Source: Ustilaginoidea virens
Lineage: Eukaryota; Ascomycota; Sordariomycetes; Hypocreales; Clavicipitaceae
Length of the DNA: 64,000 bases
NCBI RefSeq assembly: GCF_000687475.1
Contig: NC_057316.1
Span: 6,076,001 to 6,140,000, forward strand
Reading direction: 5' to 3'
The notes under the pieces are model-generated. The model did not search any database and had not been told where the DNA came from. It saw nothing but the letters and a program-made list of their open reading frames with translations. Of the stretch, positions 22,229-34,157 are shown piece by piece. A program made the position numbers and the translations under genes. Numbering within the stretch: position 1 is the first letter of the stretch; each line of letters starts with the position of its first letter.

Positions 22229-25164
22229 ATGCGTTTTATTGCCAGATCGCTGCTTCTGGGCAATGTCTTGTTTGCCAAGACCGCTTTATGTTCAAGTCAT
22301 GTCGCCAAAAGCCCGAGTTCCTTGGCAGGCAATGGCATCGTGCAAAAATACATTGTTGAAATCAGTGAGGTTGCATATATCGAATAGAAAACACCAGACC
22401 CTTCTCTCTGCCAATGCACGGAGTCTTTCTGACACGGTTTTTAGGGATCCTCTATTGAGCTTACCAAAGGCATTATCCGTTCGAACAATGTAGTGGTGCA
22501 AGACAAGTTTGATTGTCCTGCTATTTTCACTGGTGCAGTGATTGAAGCCTCTGTCGACAACATCGACTCTATCCGGAAGCTCCCTGGCGTGGTGAGTGTT
22601 TGGCCGGTTCGAACAATTTCAACGCCATCATCACCTCTACCTGGTAAAATAGTCAGTCAAAAGCAACCCAAGAGCCAGTCGGTCCACCGATGGACTGGAG
22701 TAGACCGGCTCCACGCAGCCGGGATCAAAGGCAGAGGGACCAAAATTGCGGTTGTTGACACCGGGATTGACTATACACATGAGGCGGTGCGAGAAACCAA
22801 TCGTCAAGTCACTCAAACTATCGCTAATGATATTTTCAGTTAGGTGGTTGTTTCGGACGAGGTTGCAAAATTGCTGGAGGCTACGATCTTGTTGGGCCGA
22901 CTTGTATGCACATCGAGATTTGTGACCCCCTAAGGATCGATATCTGACCGGCGTTTAACAGGGAACTTGCGCTCCGAAAGGACGCATCCTAAAAAGCAAG
23001 ACAACGATCCTATGGACTTCAAAGGGCACGGAACGCACGTTGCGGGCATTATTGCAGGCCATAACGACTGGTAATCCGACCTCCATCATGAATTGCAAGG
23101 AGAGGTCTTGACCGCGGCAATGGTTAGGTTCCTCGGTGTTGCTCCTGAAGCAGAGCTTCTTGCATATAAAGTCTTTTCCGACGTGGGTTGAATTGCGTCC
23201 TGATAGCAAACCAAGAATCGCTCACAAGTCGTGGTAGGAGCCTGGCCAGTCGGACACCACCGAAGACGTTCTCATACAAGCATTTTGTGACGCGTACCTT
23301 GACGGTGTAAGTCTTTCAACTGATATTTCTTTTCATAAAAAAATTCTCACATATTATAGGCGGATGTCATTACGGCTAGCGTAAATAGGCCGGAAGGTTT
23401 TGTCGACAACTCTTGGGCTCTGGTGGCGAGCCGTATCGTTCACAAAGGGGTCTTTGTTTCCATAGCCGCTGGAAACGAAGGTGAACAGGGGCCATTCTTT
23501 TCTGGAGTAGGGTCAAACGGGTTGAATGTGGTATCCGTTGCAGCAATCAATACTACCGGAGACCCGCAAATGGATGGAAACAGTTCTATTTCTAGACCTA
23601 CTGCAGCATATTTCAGTTCCTGGGGACCCACCAACGAGTTACTGCTGAAACCCGATATTGGAGCTCCGGGTTGCGACATTCTCAGCACTTATCTCAACCA
23701 AGAGTTCAAAACGGATAGCGGTTCTTCTATGGCAGCTCCATATGTAGCTGGCATTGCTGCCTTGTACATTTCCAAGAATGGCGGTCGAGAGCTTCATGGA
23801 TCAAATTTTGCCGTGGACCTGGCAAATAGAATCGTTGCTTCTGGTCGGAATGTTGCCTGGAGTACTGGTGAGATCAAGCTAAATGAGTCGGCGCCGCCAT
23901 ATCAAGTAGGGAGTGGGCTTGTGGATGCTCACAAAGTCGTGTCATACACAACTGAGCTCTCGTTAGCCTCCTTCTCGCTCTTGGATACTGAGCTATTTAA
24001 ACCGATCTGGGACGTCAACATCACCAACAATTCAAACAAAACTATACGTTACTCGTTTGAATATGAATCTTTACCGGGCGTAGAGATATATGACGGAGTC
24101 AGTGACATCAAGCGTCTGTCCAAGTTGCAGCCACTCAGAATATCCCCTCTGGTGACACTACCGCCAAACGCAAGTCTAACGTCCGGCCAAACAAAGAGCT
24201 TTAGGTAAGTCTTGAGCAGATTTATCGGTAAGCATAATTGTCCCTTTATTTACTTTGAGAGGCAGATTCAAGTTCACCCTTCCTGAAGGCGTGAATGATA
24301 ACATGCTTCCATTATACAGCGGAAAAATTCATATCAAGGGCAGCAATGGAGAAAGACTCTGCATGCCTTATGGAGGTGGGTTAAAATAGCTCCTTATCCA
24401 TGCTTCTGTCGAACCTTGGACTTATTGGTCAACCCAAGGAGCCGCCTATGATACCGAAAAGGCGTTTGATACAATGTTCGACGGCGAGCCGATGATTGAC
24501 GGATGGCATGATGGCGCCACGTACGTTGCTTTGCCATCTGGACTTTTGAAGATCCTAACAGTGATAGCAGTTGGTCATTCGATCCCGGCCGAACACCAGC
24601 AGACTTTGCTAACCTAGCTTGTCGGCTCAGTTATCCTTGCGTCCATCTTCGATGGGATGTCAGTTGTCTCAGATAGACTCCGTTCTTAAGCCAGAAGTGG
24701 TACTAACAATTTTACAGATTTTTGAGCGTGATTGGACTGAGCTGGAATGGAACTACCCGCTTGAGATAGGAAAGGATCGATACATCGGATCCGCCACCTC
24801 AGTCCGGAATTCGGATAAATATCTCCGGTTTGATGCCTCTGTTATTGACATTGACGATACCATATCTTTTCCGTTGATGAGAGTCCCTCGCGGGTATCAA
24901 CGATTTTGGTGGTTTGGGAAACTAGCGAATGGAACGCATATAGCACCTGGGAACTATAGGTATTCCGCAAGCTCCAAGAAGCCATCCGTACGATTTGACT
25001 AACATTGACAACATAGCATGCGTATCGCAGCATTGAGACCATACGGGGATCCAACCATATCGGATCACTGGGATATCATGGACATGGACAGACAAAGCGT
25101 CCAGATACTGCCCAGAAACGGAACGACTCCCGCAAATATCGGCTTCTTAGTGGCAAGGAAGTGA
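22229..25164 (+). CDS. Secreted subtilisin-like serine protease (S8A), twelve exons
   Basis: Exons 22229-22369, 22445-22786, 22840-22903, 22962-23070, 23128-23182, 23238-23306, 23360-24204, 24266-24375, 24439-24520, 24571-24658, 24718-24959 and 25017-25164 join in frame to 764 residues. A hydrophobic N-terminus (MRFIARSLLLGNVLFAKTA) suggests secretion, then an inhibitor-type propeptide ending near VVSVWPV. The catalytic triad is Asp152 (VVDTG), His205 (GHGTHVAG) and Ser383 (SGSSMAAPYVAG); oxyanion Asn299 lies in AAGNEG. The region after residue 400 resembles the Fn3-like domain of large subtilases, with a late block RLSYPCVHLRWD. There is no obvious PA insertion between His and Ser. The introns are 50-75 nt with mostly standard ends; intron 1 (GTTGCA) and introns 2 and 5 have weaker donors. 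It likely degrades extracellular protein. AT-richer than its neighbours. Confidence 0.88.
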
Positions 25165-25441
25165 CATGGCGAAGATGCAAGGCCACCTTGAATGCTCGCC
25201 CGAGACGCAAGTCGGGGATATTTTGCTTCAAGACTGAAGTTGCAACTTTCATAGTAGAAACAACTTCCTGCATGCTCTTCTGGGACTGCAGGACGCATTC
25301 CATTGCAGCACGAATCCCCAACTCACAAATCTCCTAACAAAGGGTTGGCAAAAACAGGGGTCGCACTTGTTATTCCTTGATTATTTTCATTCTTATTACA
25401 ATCAATGTCATTACGTTACCCCTGATCATGGTGTGAGAAGT

Positions 25442-27354
25442 CTAAGCCCATTTACCGAGGAAACTCATAAGGGCCATTCCGCTAATTAATCCCAGGCCAC
25501 TGAGGATGACGGTGAACATGTCAGCGTCAGCCAGCTCTGCCTTGTGACCATGAGATCCCGTCATCCAATCGGCAGCCCACATCTCAACTACACCGGTCCA
25601 AACAAGGATGCCGGCAGAAAGGGCATCGAGGGTTCCGATGGCAATCAGGGTGGACTTGTCGTTACCGTTAAATTTCTGCAAGACACCGATACCAATGGCC
25701 ATGCCAATAGGGGTGACAAAGGCAAAGAGAAAGGCGAGCCCAAGCTTCTTCTTCATCGAAAATGTCTGCTGCCCCTCGAAAGATATCGGCGTGTCAATCG
25801 ACTCCTCGGTCGGAGAAGTCATGGTTGGGGACTTGTCAATTTCGCTGCTGGCTTCCTTCGTGGAGCGTCCAGCTGCAGGAGGCGAAAGATGTACGTTGAC
25901 GGAGGTGCCGATTGAAGCAATACGGGTACCGAGAGCCAACCCCTCGAAAAATTGATGGAAGAGTATGACGATGAACAACGTAATGAAGAAAGAGTCGCCT
26001 GCGACCACCAAAGCAAGTCCGATAACTGAACATTCAATTAGAAAGCGGGCTAAAATGGTCGGCAATCCGAGGTCACAAGATAGGAAGGAACGGCTTACGA
26101 AGTGAATGAAAAAGAATGCCTGCCTCCATGACCAAAATGCTCACGATTTCAGTAGAGAGCCAGAGGTCGGATCGAGTCTCTGGGCTGAAGCTAGGGGTGG
26201 CCCTGGTCTTTGACAAAATGATCCTCTGACCGATATATTCTACGAGAAAGGAGAGGAAGATGCCGGCCATCAAGGTTGCAGCGGCGGTGCCTTCATATTC
26301 CAGATCCCCGAGGCACTTGTTGCCAAACATGAGGGAGGCGTGGGTAAAAAGCTTAAAGGGGAGCTTGTCAGTAGAAGCAATGATGGATAGGCATGCTGTG
26401 GGTTTGCAGGGCCTTACATGAACAAAGGCAGTGGATATGATGACACCAGTACCGAACTGCTTGAGGACGGTGAAGATGAGGGAGAGCTTCCTGGGAAGGG
26501 CTTTGTGAAGAAGGATGGGACCGAAAACACCTACGCCCGTCAGTCCCGCTCGAAGCTTTTCATCGGCAGGGCGGCAGCGCTCTTGACGTACCCAAGGCGC
26601 TGGTGGCCATGATGACAAAAAGAAGGCCAACCCGAAGGCCGATGTTGTAGTCCCTGTTGGGGGCATGGCAGCTTGTGTGAGCCTCGCCCTCGCCCTCGCT
26701 CTCGCCGCTTTCAACGCAGTGTCTGAGAAAGCATGGTCAGAAGCCCTCGTTCAGAGGCCTGAGAGGAGACGAGATGCGACAAGCAGGGCACTCACTCTAC
26801 TCCGGCATGGAAATGGCAATTCTTGCGTTCGCCAGTCTTGGTATCACTACCGTGGCCGTGATGCTCATCATGTCCCCCAACCGCGGGGAGCTTAATCTCG
26901 ACGTCATCCCCGTTGGGGGCAATGCAGAACCTGTAATCAATGCGTTAGCGGAAAGAAAGAAAGAAGAGTCATGTGTGGGGGCTGTTCTTGGGACCAACGT
27001 TTCCGGGCCATGACGATGGCAGCCTGTGTATTGGGCGGGAATATCTGTCGTTTGGGTTGGGGTAGTTTGAACCAGGTATTCCGTCACTCCGGCCATGCAG
27101 AACCTATCGATGAATCAATCAGTCAATCAGTTGGGTTCCTCCTGTGGACTGGATGAGGCGAGGTTTGAGCAGGGGATCCTTTCAGTGCCGGATCATTTTA
27201 CTTACACTTGAGATTCATGTAGATGACAGCTCGTCACGGCCGTGATTTCTGGTGCTGAAGCGCTGGTGCTACTTGGAGCTGGTGTCTGTCTGGCAACCAG
27301 ACCTGCTGCTACAACACCCACAAGGGCGAATGTTGGGAAAGTCGAGGACCGCAT
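25442..27354 (-). CDS. ZIP-family zinc/iron transporter with a three-module CHxH ectodomain, seven exons
   Basis: Exons (minus) 27354-27206, 27103-26999, 26930-26796, 26722-26592, 26530-26418, 26351-26099 and 26025-25442 encode 489 residues. A signal-like N-terminus (FALVGVVAAGLVA) leads into an extracellular region holding three C-H-x-H-x5-C modules: C43-C52, C78-C87 and C123-C132, plus a His-rich stretch (GGHDEHHGHG) between modules 2 and 3. The membrane part carries the ZIP hallmarks HSLLIGLALVVAG and HQFFEGLALGTR in the paired metal-binding helices, and a cytosolic Ser/Thr-rich loop of variable sequence. It should import zinc, or possibly iron, across the plasma membrane. Introns 1-3 each split the codon two residues before a module's last Cys, all in phase 2. 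The start at 27354 was chosen because it opens the signal peptide; an ATG at 27096 would lose module 1. Confidence 0.9.
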
Positions 27355-28995
27355 TATACTCAACTGCCGGTATCGTTTGAAACGAGGTGATTTCTTCCTT
27401 TCTTTCTTTAATTTTTCCCCCTCCTCCTTGTAGGGCCTTGTCAACCAAAGGTGGGGAAATCGTCTGTTCAGAAGCGAATTATGCTTGCTGAAAAGATTCA
27501 AGCTTGTCCCCTTGTCCCTTAAGCTTCAATGGCGCGTCCCAGGTTCAGAGGTTCGTATAATAAGTCGTCAGCATATGGAAGCCACAGAATACATGCTTGC
27601 GTTTCCGTCATGCAAGCCAACCGCCAACAAGATGGAAGGAACAGAAGTGGTCATGGAAGTGAGTTCTTCTTCTCTTATTTTTTTTGTCCCAAGGAATCCC
27701 GAATCCCCAGGGAATCCCTAGAGATCCATCGTGTTTCCCCATCCACATATCCCCCGCGCGGAAAACTCTGCATCGAACCAAGAACTACACAACTTCCCTT
27801 GGCGCTCATAACAGAAGAGATACACGACTGTACTGTACTCAGGAGCGACAGGACCGAGAGAAAGAATGAGCCGAACAAGTCAAGCTAGCGGCAGTGGGCG
27901 AACCTTGATGGACGGCTGGGAGAGGGGCCGCTCCTCTTGGATGGCACGGTGGCTTGCTGCCAAGACCAATAAATGAAGCGGTCCGCATGGGATACTGCCG
28001 TCATTTTCTGTATTTGTGAGCTGCAACGCTGCAGCATCTGATGGCGAGTGGATGGAGTCGCTGTCCTTGTTGTTGCCAAGTCTTGCTGTCAAGTCTTGAA
28101 GCCCGGTGCGCACCATCAACCCTGGCTTATGCTGCGTTGCCCACCAACCATGCCGGCAAAGCTGGATGGAACATGAATCCAGATTCCGAGGTGTAAAAGG
28201 CGGATGGGAATCAGTTCGAGTCAGTCCTTTGATTGGCTTGTTCCTTGTTCCCAGTTGTCACTGCTGGCCCAACAATCCACCCATCCGTACCTGGCTGCAA
28301 TGAATTAGTAAGTGTGGTGGATTTGTTACTTTTCTTTTATGGAGTGCATCGTCTTTATGGTCTGCGTCCTTGGGAAACGGACTGTCCAAGATTTCGCAAG
28401 GAATACGGACGTGCTCCGTACAACTGCCGGGAACTCACCATGAATAAAGCAGCCGCAAGTTCGAAGAAAGCCGTCCCTAACCCGTCCTCTCAAACAACAT
28501 TCAGAAACCATGGCCTATTGAAAATTGATCAGTGTAACGAAAGCTGGCTCTCTTGGGTTGCGTGCGAGTGGGATGATTGCCGATTCATGCTTCGCAGGCA
28601 GCTGTCTGTGTTGAAAACCTGATTTGCCAAACTCGAGGCATCGTGAAGCTTGGATTGGATGATTTGGCTGGCATTTTTGGTGGGCTGGTGAGCACTGCGA
28701 ACAGCTGGTGGCCACCCGTCGTCGACCCACGCCGTACCAGGCCGTACCAGGCCGTACCAGGCCGTATCGCACCGACCCGCTCTTTTTAATTGATTCTTTT
28801 TTTTTTCTTTGATCGCGTCTCCCCCGTGTCGGCAGGGTTTCTACGACGCGACTTGTGTGGTGGCTCGTCCAAGCTTCATGCCCCTCCAGCTTCGCTGCAC
28901 GGCCAAGTCGCAACTGCAACAGCCTCCGCAAACATCGCCACTTGCGAATACAAAAGGGTTGCCGCAAATCCAAACGAAAATACTTGCCCCTCGAC
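27355..28995. other. Intergenic region between the divergent ZIP transporter and MSH2
   Basis: Should contain both promoters. A GCCGTACCAG decamer occurs about four times at 28729-28768. Short ORFs carry no motif. No gene seen. Confidence 0.5.
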
Positions 28996-31911
28996 ATGGC
29001 TTCCCGACCGGAATTGAAGGTCAGAACGCATGCGATTCTCCAAGTTCATCAAGTCAATGTGCTCTCCATCATGCATCACCCCTGCTGACTTGACAATACA
29101 GCTTGACGACGAGGGCGGCTTCATCCGGTTTTACAAGTCCCTTCCTGACGCAGGGGACGAAACCATTCGTATATTCGATCGAGGTGATTGGTACACGGCA
29201 CATGGCGATAATGCCTTTTTCATTGCAAAAACAGTCAGTGCTTCCCAACTATTCCTCCTCTATCGCTGCCTGGCAGCCTTTCTCACACGGATTCGCAGGT
29301 CTACAAGACTACGTCAGTCATTCGTCAGCTCGGCAGAAACGATCAGTCCGGGTTGCCCTCAGTAACCATGACTGTGACTGTGTTTCGGCAATTCCTGCGG
29401 GAGGCCCTGTTCAAACTGGGCAAGCGAATCGAGATTTGGGAAAGCGCTGGTGGGAGAGTTAACTGGAAGTGTGTGAAGCAAGCCTCGCCAGGCAACCTGC
29501 AAGACGTGGAGGACGACCTTGGCGGCCAAGTAGAGTCAGCTCCCATGATAATGGCAGTCAAGATCTCGGCCAAAGCACCCGAGGCTCGGAATGTTGGCGT
29601 ATGCTTTGCAGATGCAAGTGTGCGGGAGCTTGGCGTGAGCGAGTTCTTGGACAACGATCTCTTCTCCAACTTTGAATCTTTGCTCATTCAGCTTGGCATT
29701 CGGGAGTGCGTCATCCAAATCAATAAGGGCGAGAAGGACAAGGACCCGGAGCTCGCCAAGCTGAGACAAATCATTGACAACTGTGGGGTCGCCATTGCTG
29801 AGCGACCTGCCGGCGACTTTGGGACTAGAGACATAGACCAGGACCTGGCGCGTTTGCTAATGGACGACAAATCCGTCAATCTCCTTCCACAGACTGACCT
29901 TAAGCTTGCCATGGGCTCAGCAGCTTCGCTCATCAAGTACCTCGGCGTCCTGCAAGACCCTTCAAACTTTGGTCAGTATCAACTCTACCAGCATGACTTG
30001 GCACAATACATGAAGTTGGATGCGGCAGCCCTGAAAGCTCTCAACCTGATGCCTGGTCCGAGAGATGGCTCCAAGACGATGAGCATATACGGTGTGCTGA
30101 ACCACTGCAAGACGCCCGTCGGAAGCCGCTTGCTGGCTCAATGGCTGAAGCAGCCTCTCATGGACAAGGATGAGATCGAGAAGCGTCAGCAGCTGGTGGA
30201 GGCATTCTTTGCTGACACTGAACTGAGGCAAAGGATGCAAGAAGATCATCTTCGATCGGTTCCCGATCTTTACCGTCTCTCGAAGCGATTCCAGCGCGGC
30301 AAAGCTAACCTCGAGGATGTTGTCCGCGCCTACCAAGTTGTGATTCGACTACCGGGGTTTATCAGCACCTTTGAGAGTGTCATGGACGAGGCATACAGAG
30401 ACCCCCTGGATGCCGCCTACACAACGAAACTGCGTGACTTGTCCGATAGCCTGGGCAAGTTGCAAGATATGGTAGAACAGACGGTTGATTTGGACGCGCT
30501 CGACAGGCACGAGTACATTATCAAATCAGAATTCGACCAGGGACTGCAAATCATCCGCAGGAAACTTGATCAGCTTGACCGCGACATCAGGGCAGAGTTC
30601 CACGAGGCAGCCCGAGACCTTGGCCAGGAAGCTGACAAGAAAATCTTCTTGGAGACAAGCCACAAGGTTCACGGGGTATGTATGCGGTTGACCAGACAAG
30701 AGGCCGGCTGCATCCGAAACAAGTTGGGATATCAAGAGTGCTCCACCCAGAAAAACGGCGTCTATTTTACAACCAAGAAGATGCAGTCGTACCGCCGTGA
30801 ATTTGACCAGTTGTCTCTCAACTACAACAGGACGCAAAGCAGCCTGGTCCACGAAGTGGTGCAGGTGGCGTCGTCGTACTGCCCTGTGCTAGAGCGCCTC
30901 GCCGGCGTCCTCGCCCATCTCGATGTCATAGTTTCAATGGCTCACTGCTCGGTGCATGCGCCCGAGGCATACGTTCGACCAAAGATTCACCCCCGAGGCA
31001 CTGGTCAAACGCGGCTGGTTGGCGCCCGGCACCCATGCATGGAGCTCCAGGACGACGTGCAGTTCATCACCAACGACGTGGAATTCACGCGAGACAAGTC
31101 GTCATTTCTCATCATTACCGGACCCAACATGGGCGGCAAGTCGACCTACATTCGTCAAGCCGGCGTTATTGCTCTCATGGCTCAAGTGGGTTGCTTCGTG
31201 CCGTGCTCCGAGGCCGAGCTTACCATTTTCGATTCCATCCTTGCCCGTGTCGGTGCCAGCGACTCTCAGTTGAAAGGCGTATCCACCTTCATGGCCGAGA
31301 TGCTGGAAACTGCCAACATACTCAAGTCTGCCACCAAGGAGTCGCTGATAATTGTTGATGAGTTGGGTCGTGGAACGTCGACGTATGACGGGTTCGGGCT
31401 AGCGTGGGCCATATCGGAACACATTGTCAATGAGATTGGCTGCTTCGCCATGTTTGCAACTCATTTTCACGAGTTGACTGCTCTGGCGGAAAATTACCCC
31501 CAAGTGCGAAACCTTCACGTTACTGCACACATCAGCGGAACCGGTGACGACAAGAGCAAACGCGAAGTGGTTCTACTCTACAAAGTCGAGCCTGGCATCT
31601 GCGACCAAAGTTTCGGCATCCACGTCGCCGAATTAGTGCGATTCCCCGACAAGGTGGTGCGGATGGCCAAGCGCAAGGCTGATGAGCTGGAGGATTTCAC
31701 CACCAAGCACGAAGACAATGCTCTTGCGTACAGCAAGGAAGAGGTCGAGGAGGGTAGCGCCATGCTAAAGAAACTTCTCAATCAATGGAAGGAACAGGTC
31801 GGCAGCGGAGAGATGAGCCAGGAAGAAAAAGTTGCCAAGCTAAGGGAGCTTGTGGCAGCGGATTCGAAGCTTTTGGCCAACCCATTTTTCCAGTCCGTCA
31901 AGGCACTGTAA
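28996..31911 (+). CDS. MSH2: DNA mismatch repair protein MSH2, three exons
   Basis: Exons 28996-29019, 29102-29233 and 29299-31911 encode 922 residues, the normal length. MSH2 is the common partner of MSH6 and MSH3 in the nuclear MutS complexes that recognise mispairs and small loops. The N-terminal mismatch-binding fold begins MASRPELKLDDEGGFIRFY; the lever and clamp regions follow. The ATPase domain has Walker A GPNMGGKST at residues 660-668, Walker B LIIVDELGRGTSTYDG near 735-750, and the His-containing FATHFHELTAL motif. Only eight codons lie in exon 1. Intron 1 (29020-29101, GTCAGA..CAG) and intron 2 (29234-29298, GTCAGT..CAG) are both phase 0. Nothing suggests inactivation. Confidence 0.97.
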
Positions 31912-32586
31912 CAGGATTGATATCGGGGACGTGTACCTAACTTAAGCGAGTTGGTTTCTTTCTTTTTTTTTTCTTTCTCTCTTTTATTCTCTTTGTTCTT
32001 CACATATTATTTCATTTTTGGCATTTAATTTAAGCGGGAAGGGACACTGTGGATAGATGTATTCATCTTCACGAGGAGAGGGGTTTATGACGTTTGACGA
32101 CTGATGTCTTTTTGCCGTGTGTGGGTGGATAAGCAGATCAATACCGACTACAAGGTGACAAGGCATCCTTTACGCTCTGTTTGATCCTACCTGAAGCTTT
32201 CTGTCTCGCATTCATGTTTTCCTGGCGTCTCCTGTGGACAATGGTTAAATGGGTTTTGCGAGGCCATGGCGACGGCTGGTTCAAGACTAGGCAGGACCGG
32301 AGTAGGCGAGCTTCTTTAAAACGCTACGTCTCGCCAACTCTAGTCGCGTCGCCAGAGCGGAACAGAAACCAAGCTTGATCAAGGGTGAGCTTGATGAAAA
32401 CAAAGAAACTCCAATTCTAGTAATGACACGTCTTCCTCCCGTCCCGGAAGGCGTATATACATGTCTGTGACGGGTAGATTCCAGCTCGTTGCATTATTTT
32501 TCTTTCCTTCTTTCTTTCTTTCTTTAGTTAATTTTTCCATTCCCATTCCCATTCCCATTTTCCCTCTTCACGGCAAGGAAACGTGC
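31912..32586. other. Intergenic, convergent 3' ends of MSH2 and the complex I gene
   Basis: T-rich flank after MSH2 (31955-31995) and a CCCATT/TTTC-rich stretch near 32505-32560. No ORF with recognisable content. Confidence 0.6.
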
Positions 32587-33576
32587 TTAATGGCTGCCCT
32601 CGACCGTTGCCTTGACAGGGTTGACTTCAAATCCGTACGTCTGCTTGATACGCTCGCGTCTTCGCTCCTCATAGCCAGGAGGATGAATGCCTGACGGAAA
32701 GACAGAAAAGGTTAGCAAAGCCCCCACCGTGCTGGCTGACAGGCAATTTCGCCCGGGAATCATAGTGCTGCATAAGGGGGAAACAGCCGCGATATGTGTG
32801 TTGCGGGTTTTGGGGGGGGGGGGGGGGGTTGCTTACCTCGTCCTTCGCCAATCTCAGCTACGGTTTGCTCTACAGGCAAGCGCGTCATCCGTCTAAGTAT
32901 CTCCTTTCGCTCGAATTCATCGGATTCCTTCTTGAACGAGTCGATTCGGCCGCCGAGGAAGTACAGCGCGCCCTGGACCAGGCCGACGGCACCGCCGAGG
33001 CCCAGCACAACAGGCATCTTCCTAGCTGCAGACGTTTTTTCTACATGTCAGAGCCGGGGACGGGGCAAAGGGGGGAGCCCCGCGGGACGCAGACGAGGCG
33101 AGAACGAGGGCAAGACGTACAAGGGAGGCCGAGCACGCCGCCGCACATGAAGCCACCAAAGGCGGCGGCCCAAGCATCCTCCTTTTCGCGCAGGTTCATC
33201 GTGGTCCGAGAGAAGAAGGCGTAGGCGGCGGGTGCAGCGGCTGCAGACGAGTGAGTTGTAAGTTGTAAGCAGCAGAGCGGGCTTTGACGCAGACGGGGAG
33301 CCGCCGTTGGGGGGGGGGGGGGGGGGGGGGACGGCGTCGCGTGCGGGGAGAAGGGACTGGCGTACCGCAGATTCCAATGACGGGGGCGCCGCGGGTAAAG
33401 ACTGCAAAGGCGCCAACGTTGCGCCGGGACATGGCGTTGCGGATCGCGGCGAGGAAGAGGCCGCTTCCGAGGCCGACCGCGGCGGTCTTGGCCGTCTCGT
33501 CGAGGACGTCGTGGGGCGCGTAGGGCCTGTCAGCCTCCGCGGGAAGGGGGTGGCTCGGCTTGGCGTCGTGGTCCAT
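32587..33576 (-). CDS. Mitochondrial complex I accessory subunit (NDUFA11/21.3 kDa type), four exons
   Basis: Exons (minus) 33576-33366, 33240-33121, 33025-32837 and 32690-32587 encode 207 residues. The order of features fits the fungal 21.3 kDa NADH:ubiquinone oxidoreductase subunit related to NDUFA11: a short hydrophilic N-terminus, a Gly/Ala-rich helix (AVGLGSGLFLAAIRNAM), the segment RRNVGAFAVFTRG, then NLREKEDAWAAAFGGFMCGG and a third hydrophobic segment VVLGLGGAVGLVQGALYFLGG. It would sit in the inner-membrane arm of complex I. Introns are 125, 95 and 146 nt, all splitting codons after the first base; introns 1 and 3 contain sense-strand C22 and C17 runs. The C-tail (HPPGYEERRRERIKQTYG) is basic. 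Assignment is by recalled family pattern. Confidence 0.85.
32812..32828. repeat. Poly(G) 17-mer inside intron 3 of the complex I gene
   Basis: An uninterrupted run of G on the + strand, poly(C) in the sense of the gene, just downstream of the GTAAGC donor. Confidence 0.9.
33309..33330. repeat. Poly(G) 22-mer inside intron 1 of the complex I gene
   Basis: An uninterrupted run of G on the + strand (C22 in sense orientation), 36 bases past the 5' splice site. Such runs are prone to length errors in reads. Confidence 0.9.
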
Positions 33577-34157
33577 GGCGGGCAGGCGGGCTCTCGGAGC
33601 GGGGAGTGAATGGCTGTTGAGAGGCCGAGGCTTGTCACGGTTGCCTCTTTGCGGTTGGACGGTGACGGTGACGGTGACGGGCTGATGGGTTGGCTGACGG
33701 GTTGACGATTTGACGAGGCGGTTGAAGTTGGGGGCGCTCACGTGATCTGCGAGCTTGGCGGCTGGACTCAACTTGCTAGCGGGACGAACCTCGACTTTTC
33801 TCATGGAAAAACTGCAACTACGCCAGGACCCGAGACGGCATGATGAACCGCTGAGGACTTGAATAACCTTGCATACCTTTTATGCAGGACGCATCTGTCT
33901 CGTACCGTTTTCGCAATCACGAATTCCCCCCTCGCAAAGACATGTGGCGCGCATGTCTCTGAGCCCGTTTTTTTCACCAACCCCGGGAAGCTCAAACAGT
34001 ATTCATCAAACGCGTTTTTTCTTTGGCCGTCATTCGGTGTCAAACGTTTTTTTTTTTTTTTTTTTTTACTTTTTTTCTCCGTCCTGGGACACCCCTGTAG
34101 CCCTGGCCATCCAGAAGCCCCATCATCGATCCCGCAGCTGAGAGACGGCGCAAACAC
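33577..34157. promoter_or_regulatory. Shared divergent promoter region of the complex I gene and TRM10
   Basis: A 581 bp gap between outward-facing start codons. Contains short GGTGACGGT repeats (33658-33680) near the complex I start and a T21 run (34047-34067) about 90 bp upstream of the TRM10 ATG. Confidence 0.5.

Noticed and set aside
22229..25164. Subtilisin as a pseudogene
   Set aside because: At first the short broken frames looked like decay, but every gap has GT..AG ends of 50-75 nt and all exons join in frame to a complete catalytic domain.
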